This document shows, piece after piece, positions 36,496-44,803 of a stretch of 64,000 bases of DNA. Below the pieces are notes generated by a model, which searched no databases, had not been told where the DNA came from, and saw only the letters and a list, made by a program, of their open reading frames with translations. The translations under genes were made by a program, and so were the position numbers. Source of the DNA: Rubrimonas sp036770645 (GTDB lineage: Bacteria; Pseudomonadota; Alphaproteobacteria; Rhodobacterales; Rhodobacteraceae); the NCBI GenBank assembly GCA_036770645.1, contig DAIPIU010000003.1, positions 1 to 64,000 of the forward strand, written 5' to 3'. Numbering within the stretch: the first letter of the stretch is position 1; each line of letters starts with the position of its first letter.

Positions 36496-37086
36496 GTGAA
36501 CCATCAGACCGCCATCGTCCCGCGCCGGGCCACCTATCAGGACGTGCTCGACGCGCCCGAAACCATGGTCGCCGAAATCCTGCGCGGCGAACTGCACCTG
36601 CAGCCGCGCCCGGCCTCGCGCGATGCCTACGCCTACAGTGTCCTGGTGGGCGAATTGTCGGGGCCGTTCCAGCGCGGCCGCGGCGGCCCGGGCGGCTGGT
36701 GGATCGTCGCCGAGCCGGAGCTGCATCTCGGCGAGGAGGTGATGGTGCCCGACATCGCCGGGTGGCGGCGCGATCGCATGCCGGTCTATCCCGACGCGCC
36801 AGCCTTCAGGCTCGCCCCGGACTGGGTGTGCGAGATCCTGTCGCCGTCCACCCGTAAGCGCGATCTGACCGTGAAGCGGGATCTCTACGCCGAGCACGGG
36901 GTGCCGTATCTCTGGCACCTCGACCCTGGGTCGCAGGTGCTTGAGGCGTTCATGCTGCGCAATGGCGAATGGGTGCTGCTGGCGAGCCTGGCGGGCGCGC
37001 GAGACGTGAGCCTTGCGCCCTTCGACGCGGCTGCCTTTCCGCTCGGGGCGCTGTGGCCGCCCGAACCCGACGCCCCCGCCGGCTGA
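36496..37086 (+). CDS. Uma2-family (DUF820) putative nuclease
   Basis: A 196-residue protein of the Uma2/DUF820 family, with a PD-(D/E)xK-like restriction-endonuclease fold. Core motifs: VAEILRGELHLQPRP at the N-terminus, VPDIAGWRRDRMP supplying the Asp, and WVCEILSPSTRKRDLTVKRDLYAEHGVPYLWHLDP supplying Glu and Lys, in family order. The GTG at 36496 is preferred over the ATG at 36475, because AGGAGG at 36481-36486 lies nine bases before it. Function is unproven; such genes are common in cyanobacteria and scattered elsewhere by transfer. It lies 58 bases after ftsK with no obvious link to it. Confidence 0.82.
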   Translation: MNHQTAIVPRRATYQDVLDAPETMVAEILRGELHLQPRPASRDAYAYSVLVGELSGPFQRGRGGPGGWWIVAEPELHLGEEVMVPDIAGWRRDRMPVYPDAPAFRLAPDWVCEILSPSTRKRDLTVKRDLYAEHGVPYLWHLDPGSQVLEAFMLRNGEWVLLASLAGARDVSLAPFDAAAFPLGALWPPEPDAPAG

Positions 37087-37104
37087 CCCCGGGGCAGGGC
37101 AGGG

Positions 37105-37126
37105 GCGCGCCGGTCGCCCGGCGCGC
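37105..37126. terminator. Hairpin between the Uma2 gene and bioY
   Basis: Perfect 9-bp stem GCGCGCCGG / CCGGCGCGC with a four-base loop (TCGC), in the 63-base gap between convergent genes. No T-run on either strand. Confidence 0.5.
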
Positions 37127-37149
37127 TCCGGGTATCGCGGGGCCGCGCG

Positions 37150-37743
37150 TCAGGCGCGGGCGTCGCCCACCATCCGCCATGCGACCGGGAACACCGCGGC
37201 CGCGAGCGCGGTCTTGAGCACGGCGCCCGGCAGGAAGGGCCACAGGCCCCAGTCGAGGATCGGCTTGTCCCAGCCCAGCAGCATCCCCAGCCACAGGACG
37301 CCGGGCGCGAGAATGAGCACGTTGCCGATGGTCATCGACACCAGCGTGCGGCCGAAGGAGCGGTCCCAGCCCAGCCGCGCCACCCAGCCCATGAAGGCGG
37401 TTGCGATCACGAAGCCGGCCAGATAGCCGCCCGTGGTGCCCATCATGTAGGACAGGCCGGATTTCTCCGCGGAGGAATTGGTGAACACGTCGAAGCCGAC
37501 GACGCCCACCGCCAGATAGGCCAGCATGGTCGCGAGGCCGAGGCGCAGGCCGTAGGCCGCGCCGACCGCCAGCACCACGAAGGTCTGCATGGTGATGGGG
37601 ACGGGCCACATCGGCACCTTGATCTTGGCGGCGATGGCCAGCGCGGCGACGCCTAGCGCCACCAGCGCCACGCGCTTGACCCACAGCGCGGCGCCTTCGG
37701 CCGGCGCCACCGCTTCGCTCAGAACCCTCGCCATCGTCCGCAT
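37150..37743 (-). CDS. bioY: Biotin transporter BioY
   Basis: A 197-residue S component of the ECF biotin transporter, with six membrane helices. The substrate-binding region has VPITMQTFVVLAVGAAYG (the conserved PxTxQT block), then GTTGGYLAGFVIATAFMGW, and the C-terminal helix contains WPFLPGAVLKTALAAAVFP. In alphaproteobacteria BioY can work alone or with BioM/BioN; neither is adjacent here. The ATG at 37743 is used; MARVL nine bases later is an alternative start. Confidence 0.92.
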   Translation of the reverse strand: MRTMARVLSEAVAPAEGAALWVKRVALVALGVAALAIAAKIKVPMWPVPITMQTFVVLAVGAAYGLRLGLATMLAYLAVGVVGFDVFTNSSAEKSGLSYMMGTTGGYLAGFVIATAFMGWVARLGWDRSFGRTLVSMTIGNVLILAPGVLWLGMLLGWDKPILDWGLWPFLPGAVLKTALAAAVFPVAWRMVGDARA

Positions 37744-37873
37744 GCTCCCCGAGACCCAATGTCGGGCCAGACCGTATCCGCAACGCGCCGCCTGCGTCCA
37801 GCGGCGCCGCGCGCCGTTGCGCGGCCTGCGCCCGCGGTGCTACCCGGCCGCGACGCCGCAGGAGGACCGCCCG

Positions 37874-39178
37874 ATGATCCCGCGCTATGCCCGCCCCGAG
37901 ATGACCGCCATCTGGGCCCCCGAGACGCGCTTCCGCATCTGGTGGGAGATCGAGGCCCATGCCTGCGACGCGCTGGCCGATCTCGGCGTGATACCGGCCT
38001 CCGCCGCCGCCGCGATCTGGCGCGCGCGCGACATGGAGTTCGACGTCGCCCGCATCGACGCCATCGAGCGCGAGGTCAAGCACGACGTCATCGCCTTCCT
38101 GACCCATCTGGCCGAGCTGGTGGGGGACGAGGCGCGCTTCGTCCATCAGGGCCTGACCTCCTCGGACGTGCTCGACACCTGCCTCGCGGTGCAGCTGGCG
38201 CGCGCCAGCGACATCCTGCTGGCCGATCTCGACGCGCTGCTGGCCGCGCTCGAGGCCCGCGCGCGCGAGCACCGCGACACGGTCTGCATCGGCCGCAGCC
38301 ATGGCGTGCACGCCGAGCCCACCACCTTCGGGCTGAAGCTCGCGGGCTTCCATGCCGAGATGCAGCGCAATCGCGCGCGCCTTGTGACCGCGCGGGCCGA
38401 GATCGCCACCTGCGCCATCTCCGGCGCGGTCGGCACCTTCGCCAACGTCGATCCGCGGGTGGAGGCGCATGTCGCCGCGAAGCTCGGCCTCGCGGTCGAG
38501 CCGGTCTCGACCCAAATCATCCCGCGCGACCGGCACGCGGCGTTCTTCTGCGCGCTGGCGGTGATCGCCTCATCCGTCGAGCGGCTGGCGACCGAGATCC
38601 GCCACCTGAGCCGCACCGAGGTGCTGGAGGCGGAGGAGTGGTTCTCGCCCGGCCAGAAGGGCAGTTCGGCCATGCCGCACAAGCGCAACCCGGTGCTGAC
38701 CGAGAACCTGACCGGCCTCGCCCGGCTCGTGCGCTCGATGTGCATCCCCGCGCTCGAGAACGTGGCGCTCTGGCACGAGCGCGACATCAGCCATTCCTCG
38801 GTCGAGCGCGGCATCGCGCCGGACGCGACCGTGACGCTGGATTTCGCGCTGGTCCGCCTGACGGGCGTGGTCGAGAAGCTGCTGGTCTATCCGGCGGCGA
38901 TGGAGGCGAACCTCAACCGCTTCCGCGGCCTCGTCCATTCCCAGCGCATACTGCTGGCCCTGACGCAAAAGGGCGTCAGCCGCGAGGACTCCTACCGCCT
39001 CGTCCAGCGCAACGCGATGAAGGTCTGGGAGCAGGGCCTCGACTTCCGCGAGGAACTGGGGGCCGACCCGGAGGTGGCGGCGGCGCTGTCGCCGGCCGAG
39101 CTCGACGGCCTGTTCGACGTCGCCCACCACACCCGCCATGTCGAGACCGTGTTCGCGCGGGTGTTCGGCCGGGCCTGA
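37874..39178 (+). CDS. purB: Adenylosuccinate lyase
   Basis: Cleaves SAICAR and adenylosuccinate, two steps of purine synthesis. 434 residues of the fumarase/aspartase superfamily: MIPRYARPEMTAIWAPETRF at the start, EVKHDVIAFLTHL, FVHQGLTSSDVLDT, then the general-acid His region GRSHGVHAEPTTFG, and the flexible signature loop GSSAMPHKRNPV with the catalytic Ser. AGGAGG eight bases upstream fixes the ATG at 37874. It is convergent with the acyl-CoA dehydrogenase gene 22 bases downstream. Confidence 0.97.
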   Translation: MIPRYARPEMTAIWAPETRFRIWWEIEAHACDALADLGVIPASAAAAIWRARDMEFDVARIDAIEREVKHDVIAFLTHLAELVGDEARFVHQGLTSSDVLDTCLAVQLARASDILLADLDALLAALEARAREHRDTVCIGRSHGVHAEPTTFGLKLAGFHAEMQRNRARLVTARAEIATCAISGAVGTFANVDPRVEAHVAAKLGLAVEPVSTQIIPRDRHAAFFCALAVIASSVERLATEIRHLSRTEVLEAEEWFSPGQKGSSAMPHKRNPVLTENLTGLARLVRSMCIPALENVALWHERDISHSSVERGIAPDATVTLDFALVRLTGVVEKLLVYPAAMEANLNRFRGLVHSQRILLALTQKGVSREDSYRLVQRNAMKVWEQGLDFREELGADPEVAAALSPAELDGLFDVAHHTRHVETVFARVFGRA

Positions 39179-39200
39179 GCCGCCCGCCCCCGCCCGGCCC

Positions 39201-40409
39201 TCAGAAGAACGCCTGCAGCCCGGTCTGCGCGCGCCCGAGGATCAGGGCGTGCACGTCATGGGTGCCCTCGTAGGTGTTCACCGTCTCGAGGTTGATCATG
39301 TGGCGCATCACGGGGAAATCCTCGTGGATGCCGTTGCCGCCGTGCATGTCGCGCGCCGTCCGCGCGATCTCCAGCGCCTTGCCGCAGTTGTTGCGCTTGA
39401 TGAGGCTGACCGTCTCGGGCGGCAGCGCGCCCTCGTCGGCCATGCGGCCGGCGCGCAGGGCGGCCTGCAGCCCGAGGCCGATCTCGGTCTGCATGTCGGC
39501 GAGCTTGCGCTGGAAAAGCTGGGTCTGCGCCAGCGGCCGGCCGAACTGATGCCGGTCGAGACCGTAGCTGCGCGCGGCGTGCCAGCAGGCCTCGGCCGCG
39601 CCCATCACGCCCCAGGCGATGCCGTAGCGCGCCCGGTTGAGGCAGCCGAAGGGACCCTTCAGCCCCTCGACGCCCGGCAGCAGGGCATCCTCCGGAGCCT
39701 CGGCCCCGTCCATAACGATCTCGCCGGTGATCGAGGCGCGCAGCGACAGCTTGCCCTCGATCTTGGGGGCCGAAAGCCCCGGCAGGCCCTTCTCCAGCAC
39801 GAAGCCGCGGATCGCCCCGCCATGCGCGTCCGACTTCGCCCAGACCACGAAGACATCGGCGATGGGCGCGTTGCTGATCCAGGTCTTGGCGCCGGTCAGC
39901 CGCCAGCCGGTCGCGGTGCGCACCGCCCGCGTCGTCATGCCGGCGGGATCCGAGCCCGCGCCCGGCTCGGTCAGGCCGAAGCAACCGATCAGTTCGCCCT
40001 GCGCCAGCCCCGGCAGCCAGCGCCGGCGCTGGTCGTCGGTGCCGTAGGCGTGGATAGGATGCATCACCAGCGAGGATTGCACCGACATCATCGAGCGATA
40101 GCCGCTGTCGACCCGCTCGATCTCGCGCGCGATCAGGCCGTAGGCGACGTAGGAGGCACCGGCCCCGCCCCAGGCCTCCGGGATGGTCGGGCCCAGCAGC
40201 CCGAGCGCCCCCATCTCGCGGAAGATCGCCGAATCCGTGCGTTCCTCGCGCCAGGCGGCGGTGACGCGCGGCTGCAGGCGGTCCTGCGCATAGGCGCGCG
40301 CGGCGTCGCGGATCGCGCGCTCCTCCTCGGACAGCTGGTCCTCGAGGCGGAACGGGTCGGCCCAGTCGAAGGCCGCGCGGGCTGCCTCGGTGCGGGCGGG
40401 TGCGTTCAT
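39201..40409 (-). CDS. Acyl-CoA dehydrogenase, glutaryl-CoA dehydrogenase-like
   Basis: FAD enzyme of 402 residues that would oxidise and decarboxylate glutaryl-CoA to crotonyl-CoA in lysine, tryptophan or benzoate breakdown. The N-terminus FDWADPFRLEDQLSEEER, the block GCFGLTEPGAGSDPAGM, and WISNAPIADVFVVWAK are typical. The catalytic base is E381 in NTYEGTHDVHALILGRA, which together with TGLQAF is characteristic of the glutaryl-CoA group. The gene stands alone, with an electron-transfer flavoprotein presumably encoded elsewhere. A related short-branched acyl-CoA substrate is the alternative. Confidence 0.87.
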   Translation of the reverse strand: MNAPARTEAARAAFDWADPFRLEDQLSEEERAIRDAARAYAQDRLQPRVTAAWREERTDSAIFREMGALGLLGPTIPEAWGGAGASYVAYGLIAREIERVDSGYRSMMSVQSSLVMHPIHAYGTDDQRRRWLPGLAQGELIGCFGLTEPGAGSDPAGMTTRAVRTATGWRLTGAKTWISNAPIADVFVVWAKSDAHGGAIRGFVLEKGLPGLSAPKIEGKLSLRASITGEIVMDGAEAPEDALLPGVEGLKGPFGCLNRARYGIAWGVMGAAEACWHAARSYGLDRHQFGRPLAQTQLFQRKLADMQTEIGLGLQAALRAGRMADEGALPPETVSLIKRNNCGKALEIARTARDMHGGNGIHEDFPVMRHMINLETVNTYEGTHDVHALILGRAQTGLQAFF

Positions 40410-40475
40410 GGGGCTGGACTCCTGTCTGGCGCGCGCGAGTCTAGCACCGGGGCGGGGCCGCGGGAACGCGCCCGC

Positions 40476-41024
40476 TCACGCCACGGTCTCCGCGATCAGC
40501 AGGGCGCGGTCGTCGGGGTCGGGGCGCTCGGCCAGCCCCAGCTTGCGGGCGAGCGCCCGCATCGCCTCGTTGCCGCGCTCGATCGATCCCCAGACCCGCG
40601 CGATGCCGATCTCGCGCGCGGCGGCGATGGCGGTCTCGAGCGCGACACGGCCGAGGCCGGCCCCCTTGAGGTGCGAGGCGACCGAGACCGCGAATTCGCC
40701 CCGGTCCTCGCCCGGGCCGTCGCGCATGACCCGCCCGCCGCCGACCAGCCGCCCGGAATCGTCAAGGGGAAAGAGGCCCAGACCGACATCCTGCGCCTCG
40801 TCGATCGTGCAGAAGCGCAGCGCGACGCGGTCGGGAAGCTTCGGCGACGCAGAGCGCGTGCGCAGCATCCTGTCCTCGGGCGATTGCGTCGCAAAGGCCG
40901 TCTGGAGGGCGGGCGCGTCCCCGGGCTTCAGCGTCCGCAGCGTGTAAAGCCGCCCCTGCCGGTCGCGCACCAGCCAGGCGAACCGGTCCAGCCGCTCGAC
41001 GACCCCGGCGCGGCCTGGCTCCAC
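40476..41024 (-). CDS. GNAT-family N-acetyltransferase
   Basis: A 182-residue acyltransferase-fold protein. TLRTLKPGDAPALQTAFATQ opens the domain. The acetyl-CoA loop is SVASHLKGAGLGRVALETAI, near residues 115-135 (a variant of Q/RxxGxG/A). EIGIARVWGSIERGNEAMRALARKLGL is typical of the fold's last strands and helix. The start codon is GTG. It begins four bases after the molybdenum hydroxylase stop, so the two share a transcript. The acceptor is unknown; proteins with this layout modify small molecules or protein lysines. Confidence 0.78.
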   Translation of the reverse strand: MEPGRAGVVERLDRFAWLVRDRQGRLYTLRTLKPGDAPALQTAFATQSPEDRMLRTRSASPKLPDRVALRFCTIDEAQDVGLGLFPLDDSGRLVGGGRVMRDGPGEDRGEFAVSVASHLKGAGLGRVALETAIAAAREIGIARVWGSIERGNEAMRALARKLGLAERPDPDDRALLIAETVA

Positions 41025-41028
41025 GGCG

Positions 41029-43335
41029 TCACTCCGCGGCGACGGGGCGGGCGGCGTCCTGCAGCCAGCCCCACATGCGCAGGGGCGTCAGCGGCATGTC
41101 GACATGGCGCACGCCCGTCTCCCACACCGCATCGAGCGCCCCGTTGACCACCGCGGCCAACGCGCCGACCGTGCCGGCCTCGCCGCAACCCTTCATGCCG
41201 ATCACATTGGCAGTCGAAGGGGTTCCCTCATGGTGGAAGGGCATGTTGGGCACGTCCGCAGCGCGCGGCATGGCATAGTCCATGAAGCTGGCCGAGACGA
41301 GCTGGCCGTTCTCGTCCCACACCACATGCTCGGTGATCGCCTGGCCGATGCCCTGCGCCACGCCGCCATGCACCTGCCCCTCGGCCAGCACCGGGTTCAT
41401 CAGCACGCCGAAATCGTCGACCACGGTGTAGCGCACGACACGGGTCACGCCGGTGTCGCGGTCGACCTCGACCTCTGCGATGTGGCAGCCGTTGGGGTAT
41501 GAGCGGCCGGGCACCACGGTCTCGCGCCGCTCGACCAGCAGTTCGGTCCGGCCCGCGGCCCGGGCACGGGCAACCGCCTCCATCACGCCGAGCGTGCGAT
41601 CGGTGCCCGCGACGCGGAAGGCGCCGTCCGCGAACTCGATGTCCTCGGGCGCGACCTCGAGTTCGTCGCCGGCGAAGGGCCGGACCTTCTCGATCCAGGC
41701 ATCCGCGGCCCCCCAGATCGAGGAGCCCTGCATGGTCACCGAGCGCGAGCCCCCGGTGCCGCCGCCCTGGGGGATGCGGTCGCTGTCGCCCTGGACGATG
41801 CGGATCGCCTCGAACGGCACGCCGAGGCGGTCGTGCAGGAACTGCGCGAAGACGGTCTCGTGGCCCTGGCCGTTGGACTGGGTCCCGACGCACAGGTCCA
41901 CGCCGCCGTCCTCGCGGAACAGGATCTCGGTGGTCTCGTTCTGATCGCCGAGGATCGATTCGATGTAGTAGCAGAGGCCGAAGCCCAGCAGCCGCCCCTG
42001 CGCCGCCGCCGCGGCCCGCCGGGCGGGAAAGCCCGCCGCATCGGCCTCGACCAGCGCGCGGTCGAGGACGCGGTCGAAATCGCCCACATCGTAAAGCTCG
42101 CCCGTCGCGGTGCGGTAGGGGAAGCTGCGGATGAAGTTCCTGCGCCTCAGCGCCACCGGATCGATCCCCATTTCGCGGGCCGCGAAATCCATCAGACGCT
42201 CGATCACATAGATCGCCTCGGGCCGGCCGGCGCCGCGATAGGCGTCTGTGGGCGTGGTGTTCGAGAACACGCCCTTAACGCCGAAGAAATAGGTCTGCAC
42301 GTCGTAGACGCCGGTCAGCACCTTCGAGACCAGCACCGACGGGATGTAGGCCCCGAACCCCGACAGATAGGCCCCCATCGCCGCGACGCTGTCGATGCGC
42401 AGCGCGACGAGGCGGTGCTCGGCGTCGAAGGCGGCCTGCGCCCGGGTGACGTGGTCGCGGCCCATGGCGTCCGAGGCGATGCCTTCGGTGCGGTCGGCGA
42501 TCCACTTGACCGGACGGCTCAGCTTGATCGCGGCCCAGCCGACCAGAAGCTGCTCGGCATAGGTCACGGCCTTCATGCCGAAGCCGCCGCCGACATCTGG
42601 ATGTGTCACGCGCACCTGCGCGGGGTCGAGCTTCAGCTTCGCGGCCAGTTCGTCGCGGAGGCCCCACGGCCCCTGCCCGTTGGCCGCAAGATGCAGGCGC
42701 GCCCCGTCCCAGGCGGCCATGGCGCCGCGCGTCTCCATGGGGTTCGCGACGACGCGGTTGTTCACGAGGTCCAGCGTCACGACGCGCGCCGCCGCGGCGA
42801 AGGCGGCGGCGGTCGCGGAGTCGTTGCCCATGGCCCAGTCATAGCAGAGGTTGCCCGGCGCGGTGTCGTGGAGCTGCGGCGCGGACGGATCCAGCGCGCC
42901 GGCCGTGTCGGTGACCGCGTCCAGTTCCTCGTACTCGACGGACACGAGGTCCAGCGCGTCGCGGGCCTGCGCCAGCGTCTCGGCCACCACCATCGCCACC
43001 GGCTCGCCGACATGGCGCACGCGGTCGACCGCCAGCAAGGGCCGGCGCGGCAGGGCGCAGGCGCTGCCGTCGCGGTTCCGGATCGGCGTCGTGTCGAGCG
43101 AATTGTCGATCTCGCCGTCGAGATCGGCCCCGGTCAGCACCAGCAGCACGCCGGGCGCGGCCTTCGCGGCGTCGGCATCCACCGAGACGATCCGCGCATG
43201 CGCGACGGGCGAGCGCAGGAAGACTGCCCGCACCTCGCCCGGCCAGACCATGTCCTCGACATAGGATCCCGTGCCCCGGAGGAAGCGGGCGTCCTCGACG
43301 CGCGCGACCGGCTGGCTGACGCCGAACTTCGACAT
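41029..43335 (-). CDS. Molybdenum hydroxylase large subunit, form II CO-dehydrogenase-like
   Basis: A 768-residue molybdopterin-binding subunit of the xanthine dehydrogenase family: ARFLRGTGSYVEDM at the N-terminus, MAWTR-like region VVANPMETRGAMA, GGGFGMKA, and SNGQGHETVFAQFLHDRLG for cofactor binding. The active-site loop reads AYRGAGR (365-371), i.e. form II, not the AYRCSFR loop of genuine CO dehydrogenase. The base-type Glu is E719 in KGCGEAGTVG. Substrate is therefore unknown; aldehydes or heterocycles are plausible. No FeS small subunit or FAD medium subunit is adjacent, which is odd for this family. It is co-transcribed with the GNAT gene. Confidence 0.88.
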   Translation of the reverse strand: MSKFGVSQPVARVEDARFLRGTGSYVEDMVWPGEVRAVFLRSPVAHARIVSVDADAAKAAPGVLLVLTGADLDGEIDNSLDTTPIRNRDGSACALPRRPLLAVDRVRHVGEPVAMVVAETLAQARDALDLVSVEYEELDAVTDTAGALDPSAPQLHDTAPGNLCYDWAMGNDSATAAAFAAAARVVTLDLVNNRVVANPMETRGAMAAWDGARLHLAANGQGPWGLRDELAAKLKLDPAQVRVTHPDVGGGFGMKAVTYAEQLLVGWAAIKLSRPVKWIADRTEGIASDAMGRDHVTRAQAAFDAEHRLVALRIDSVAAMGAYLSGFGAYIPSVLVSKVLTGVYDVQTYFFGVKGVFSNTTPTDAYRGAGRPEAIYVIERLMDFAAREMGIDPVALRRRNFIRSFPYRTATGELYDVGDFDRVLDRALVEADAAGFPARRAAAAAQGRLLGFGLCYYIESILGDQNETTEILFREDGGVDLCVGTQSNGQGHETVFAQFLHDRLGVPFEAIRIVQGDSDRIPQGGGTGGSRSVTMQGSSIWGAADAWIEKVRPFAGDELEVAPEDIEFADGAFRVAGTDRTLGVMEAVARARAAGRTELLVERRETVVPGRSYPNGCHIAEVEVDRDTGVTRVVRYTVVDDFGVLMNPVLAEGQVHGGVAQGIGQAITEHVVWDENGQLVSASFMDYAMPRAADVPNMPFHHEGTPSTANVIGMKGCGEAGTVGALAAVVNGALDAVWETGVRHVDMPLTPLRMWGWLQDAARPVAAE

Positions 43336-43976
43336 GGGTCATGACCTCTTGCGGCAGGGGCGGGGCCAAGCCGCCCCACAGCGTAAATAGCGCCGGCCTC
43401 GCGCGCGGCGACAGTCATCGTCGCGCCGTTCTGCGCCGCGCGCGGCCATGCACCTCTTCGACACCATTCCATTTTATATCGAACCCGGCCGGATGCAGCC
43501 ACCGGAGACCCGCGTGCACAGTCCGCTTCATGTCTCGACCCCTTGCGCGCTGGCCATTCCGCCAGAGGTGGCCCCGATCCTCGCCGTCGCCACCGCGGGC
43601 AATCCCGCCGGTGGCGTCTCCGGCATGCCGGGCTCGAGCGGCGCGGATCGCCCGCGGCCCAACGGGATGCAAGCGGCCATCGCCGCCTGCATCCGGCGCG
43701 GGTCTCGTGGCCGCGACGCCCGGCCGCTCGGCCGCCGCTCCGGCCCCGGGCGTCGGTTCCGCGGCGGTCGAATGGTTTTCTCGCGGCTTCCCGACCAGCG
43801 CGCGCGCCGCCTGCGCCAGCGCCGGACCGTGCAGTGCGACGGCTGCCTGTGCGGCCGGATCCTCGCTCTGATTCCGTCCTTCAAGGCCGTCCGCCCGACC
43901 GGCTGACGGCATCGCCATCCCGACCGCCCGGGGATTTTTTCGGCGGACCTGGTGTGTTCTGACCATCGAGGCATTC
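43336..43976. other. Gene-poor stretch between the hydroxylase and BLUF genes
   Basis: The 641 bases hold no gene that can be assigned with confidence. A locally A+T-rich patch (ATTCCATTTTATATCG, about 43466-43481) and ATTTTTTCGG at 43933-43942 stand out as possible promoter or terminator elements. One open frame, 43448-43906, is listed separately. The stretch may contain a decayed gene or leader of the light-sensor cluster. Confidence 0.4.
43448..43906 (+). CDS. Doubtful hypothetical protein
   Basis: An open frame of 152 codons with ATG after a G+C-rich leader. The first ~65 residues look protein-like (MHLFDTIPFYIEPGRMQPPE, later CALAIPPEVAPILAVATAG). The remainder becomes Arg-rich in the way of shadow frames, before ending with CDGCLCGRILALIPSF, which has a CxxCxC cluster. 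Third codon positions stay fairly G+C-rich throughout. No family is recognised. It may be genuine, a gene degraded by frameshift, or chance. Confidence 0.25.
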   Translation: MHLFDTIPFYIEPGRMQPPETRVHSPLHVSTPCALAIPPEVAPILAVATAGNPAGGVSGMPGSSGADRPRPNGMQAAIAACIRRGSRGRDARPLGRRSGPGRRFRGGRMVFSRLPDQRARRLRQRRTVQCDGCLCGRILALIPSFKAVRPTG

Positions 43977-44384
43977 ATGGAAGCGCTACTCTACGTCTCG
44001 TCGGCGTCCGGGCTTCCCACCCGGCGCGGCATCGACCGCATCCTGACCGCGGCGCATCGCAACAACCCGCGCCTCGACCTCACCGGCATGCTGCTGTGGG
44101 CGGATCGCAGCTTCGCCCAGCTTCTGGAGGGGCCGGCGGCGGCGCTGGACCGGATGTACGGCGTGCTCGTGGCGGACAGCCGGCACGAGGGCTTGCGCGT
44201 GCTGTCGCGCTGGCCGATCGCCGAGCGCTTGTTCGCGGAATGGTCGATGGGCTCCGAGCATCTGGACCGCCGCCAGAACTGGGAGTTGCTGCGCCGCCGC
44301 GACGCCCATGCGCGGGACGCCGACACCTGCGTCTGGCTGCTGGGCCTGATGGCCGACATCCGCCATCGCGGCTGCCGCGCCTGA
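43977..44384 (+). CDS. BLUF-domain blue-light sensor
   Basis: A stand-alone 135-residue BLUF protein that would bind FAD and switch hydrogen bonding on blue-light absorption. The key residues are present: Y6 in MEALLYVSSASG, N30 in AAHRNNPRLDLTGMLL, Q48 in SFAQLLEGP, and the later semi-conserved W/M pair in FAEWSMGSEH. VADSRHEGLRVL is the usual following strand. There is no fused output domain, so it must signal through a partner, as PixD-type proteins do. The ATG at 43977 gives the standard start. Two small membrane-protein genes follow at once (five-base gap, then an 11-base overlap). Confidence 0.92.
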   Translation: MEALLYVSSASGLPTRRGIDRILTAAHRNNPRLDLTGMLLWADRSFAQLLEGPAAALDRMYGVLVADSRHEGLRVLSRWPIAERLFAEWSMGSEHLDRRQNWELLRRRDAHARDADTCVWLLGLMADIRHRGCRA

Positions 44385-44389
44385 CGCCC

Positions 44390-44803
44390 ATGCTCACCAC
44401 GCATCGCAGGAAGGATCGGCCCCTCGAGTGGTTCCTCGCCGGGTTCAGCGTGCTGTGGGGCGGCGCTGCGGCGATCGGCCCCGCGCTTTGGGGCGTGGCG
44501 GCGCTCCAGCCGACGGAGGTCTCGGCCCGCTCGGCCGGGTTCTGCGTGCTGCTCGGCCTCATCCACATGATCGGGCTGCTGGTGAACGGCACGGCGTCCT
44601 GGACGCCGCTGCTGCGCCTGGTCGCGACGGCCGCCAATGCCGGCTACTTCGCCTATGTCGCCGCCGTGGCCCTGGCCCTGCACCCGCAGGCGCCCGGATG
44701 GGAGGTGGTCGTGTGCGCCTACATGGCCCTCGGCTTCGCGTGGTGCGCCTCGGTGGCCGGGCAGGACGCGGCGAAGATGAGGCTTGGCACCTATGGTCTT
44801 TGA
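44390..44803 (+). CDS. Small four-helix membrane protein of unknown function
   Basis: A 137-residue protein not assigned to a named family. Hydrophobic segments lie at about 13-36, 48-65, 71-97 and 102-121, after a basic start (MLTTHRRKDRPLEWFLAG). Charged residues are scarce until the C-terminus (GQDAAKMRLGTYGL). Small membrane proteins of this shape with a DRPLEW-like start occur in phage genomes next to a second small membrane protein, and the following gene fits that too. The gene starts five bases after the BLUF stop. Either it is a partner of the light sensor or a domesticated phage pair. Confidence 0.6.
   Translation: MLTTHRRKDRPLEWFLAGFSVLWGGAAAIGPALWGVAALQPTEVSARSAGFCVLLGLIHMIGLLVNGTASWTPLLRLVATAANAGYFAYVAAVALALHPQAPGWEVVVCAYMALGFAWCASVAGQDAAKMRLGTYGL

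Noticed and set aside
41029..43335. True CO dehydrogenase large subunit (coxL)
   Set aside because: The active-site loop is AYRGAGR, not AYRCSFR, so the form I assignment and symbol were not used.
43415..43978. Minus-strand open frame in the gap before the BLUF gene
   Set aside because: Composition is Arg/Ala-rich without motifs or a ribosome-binding site, and its start overlaps the BLUF start.
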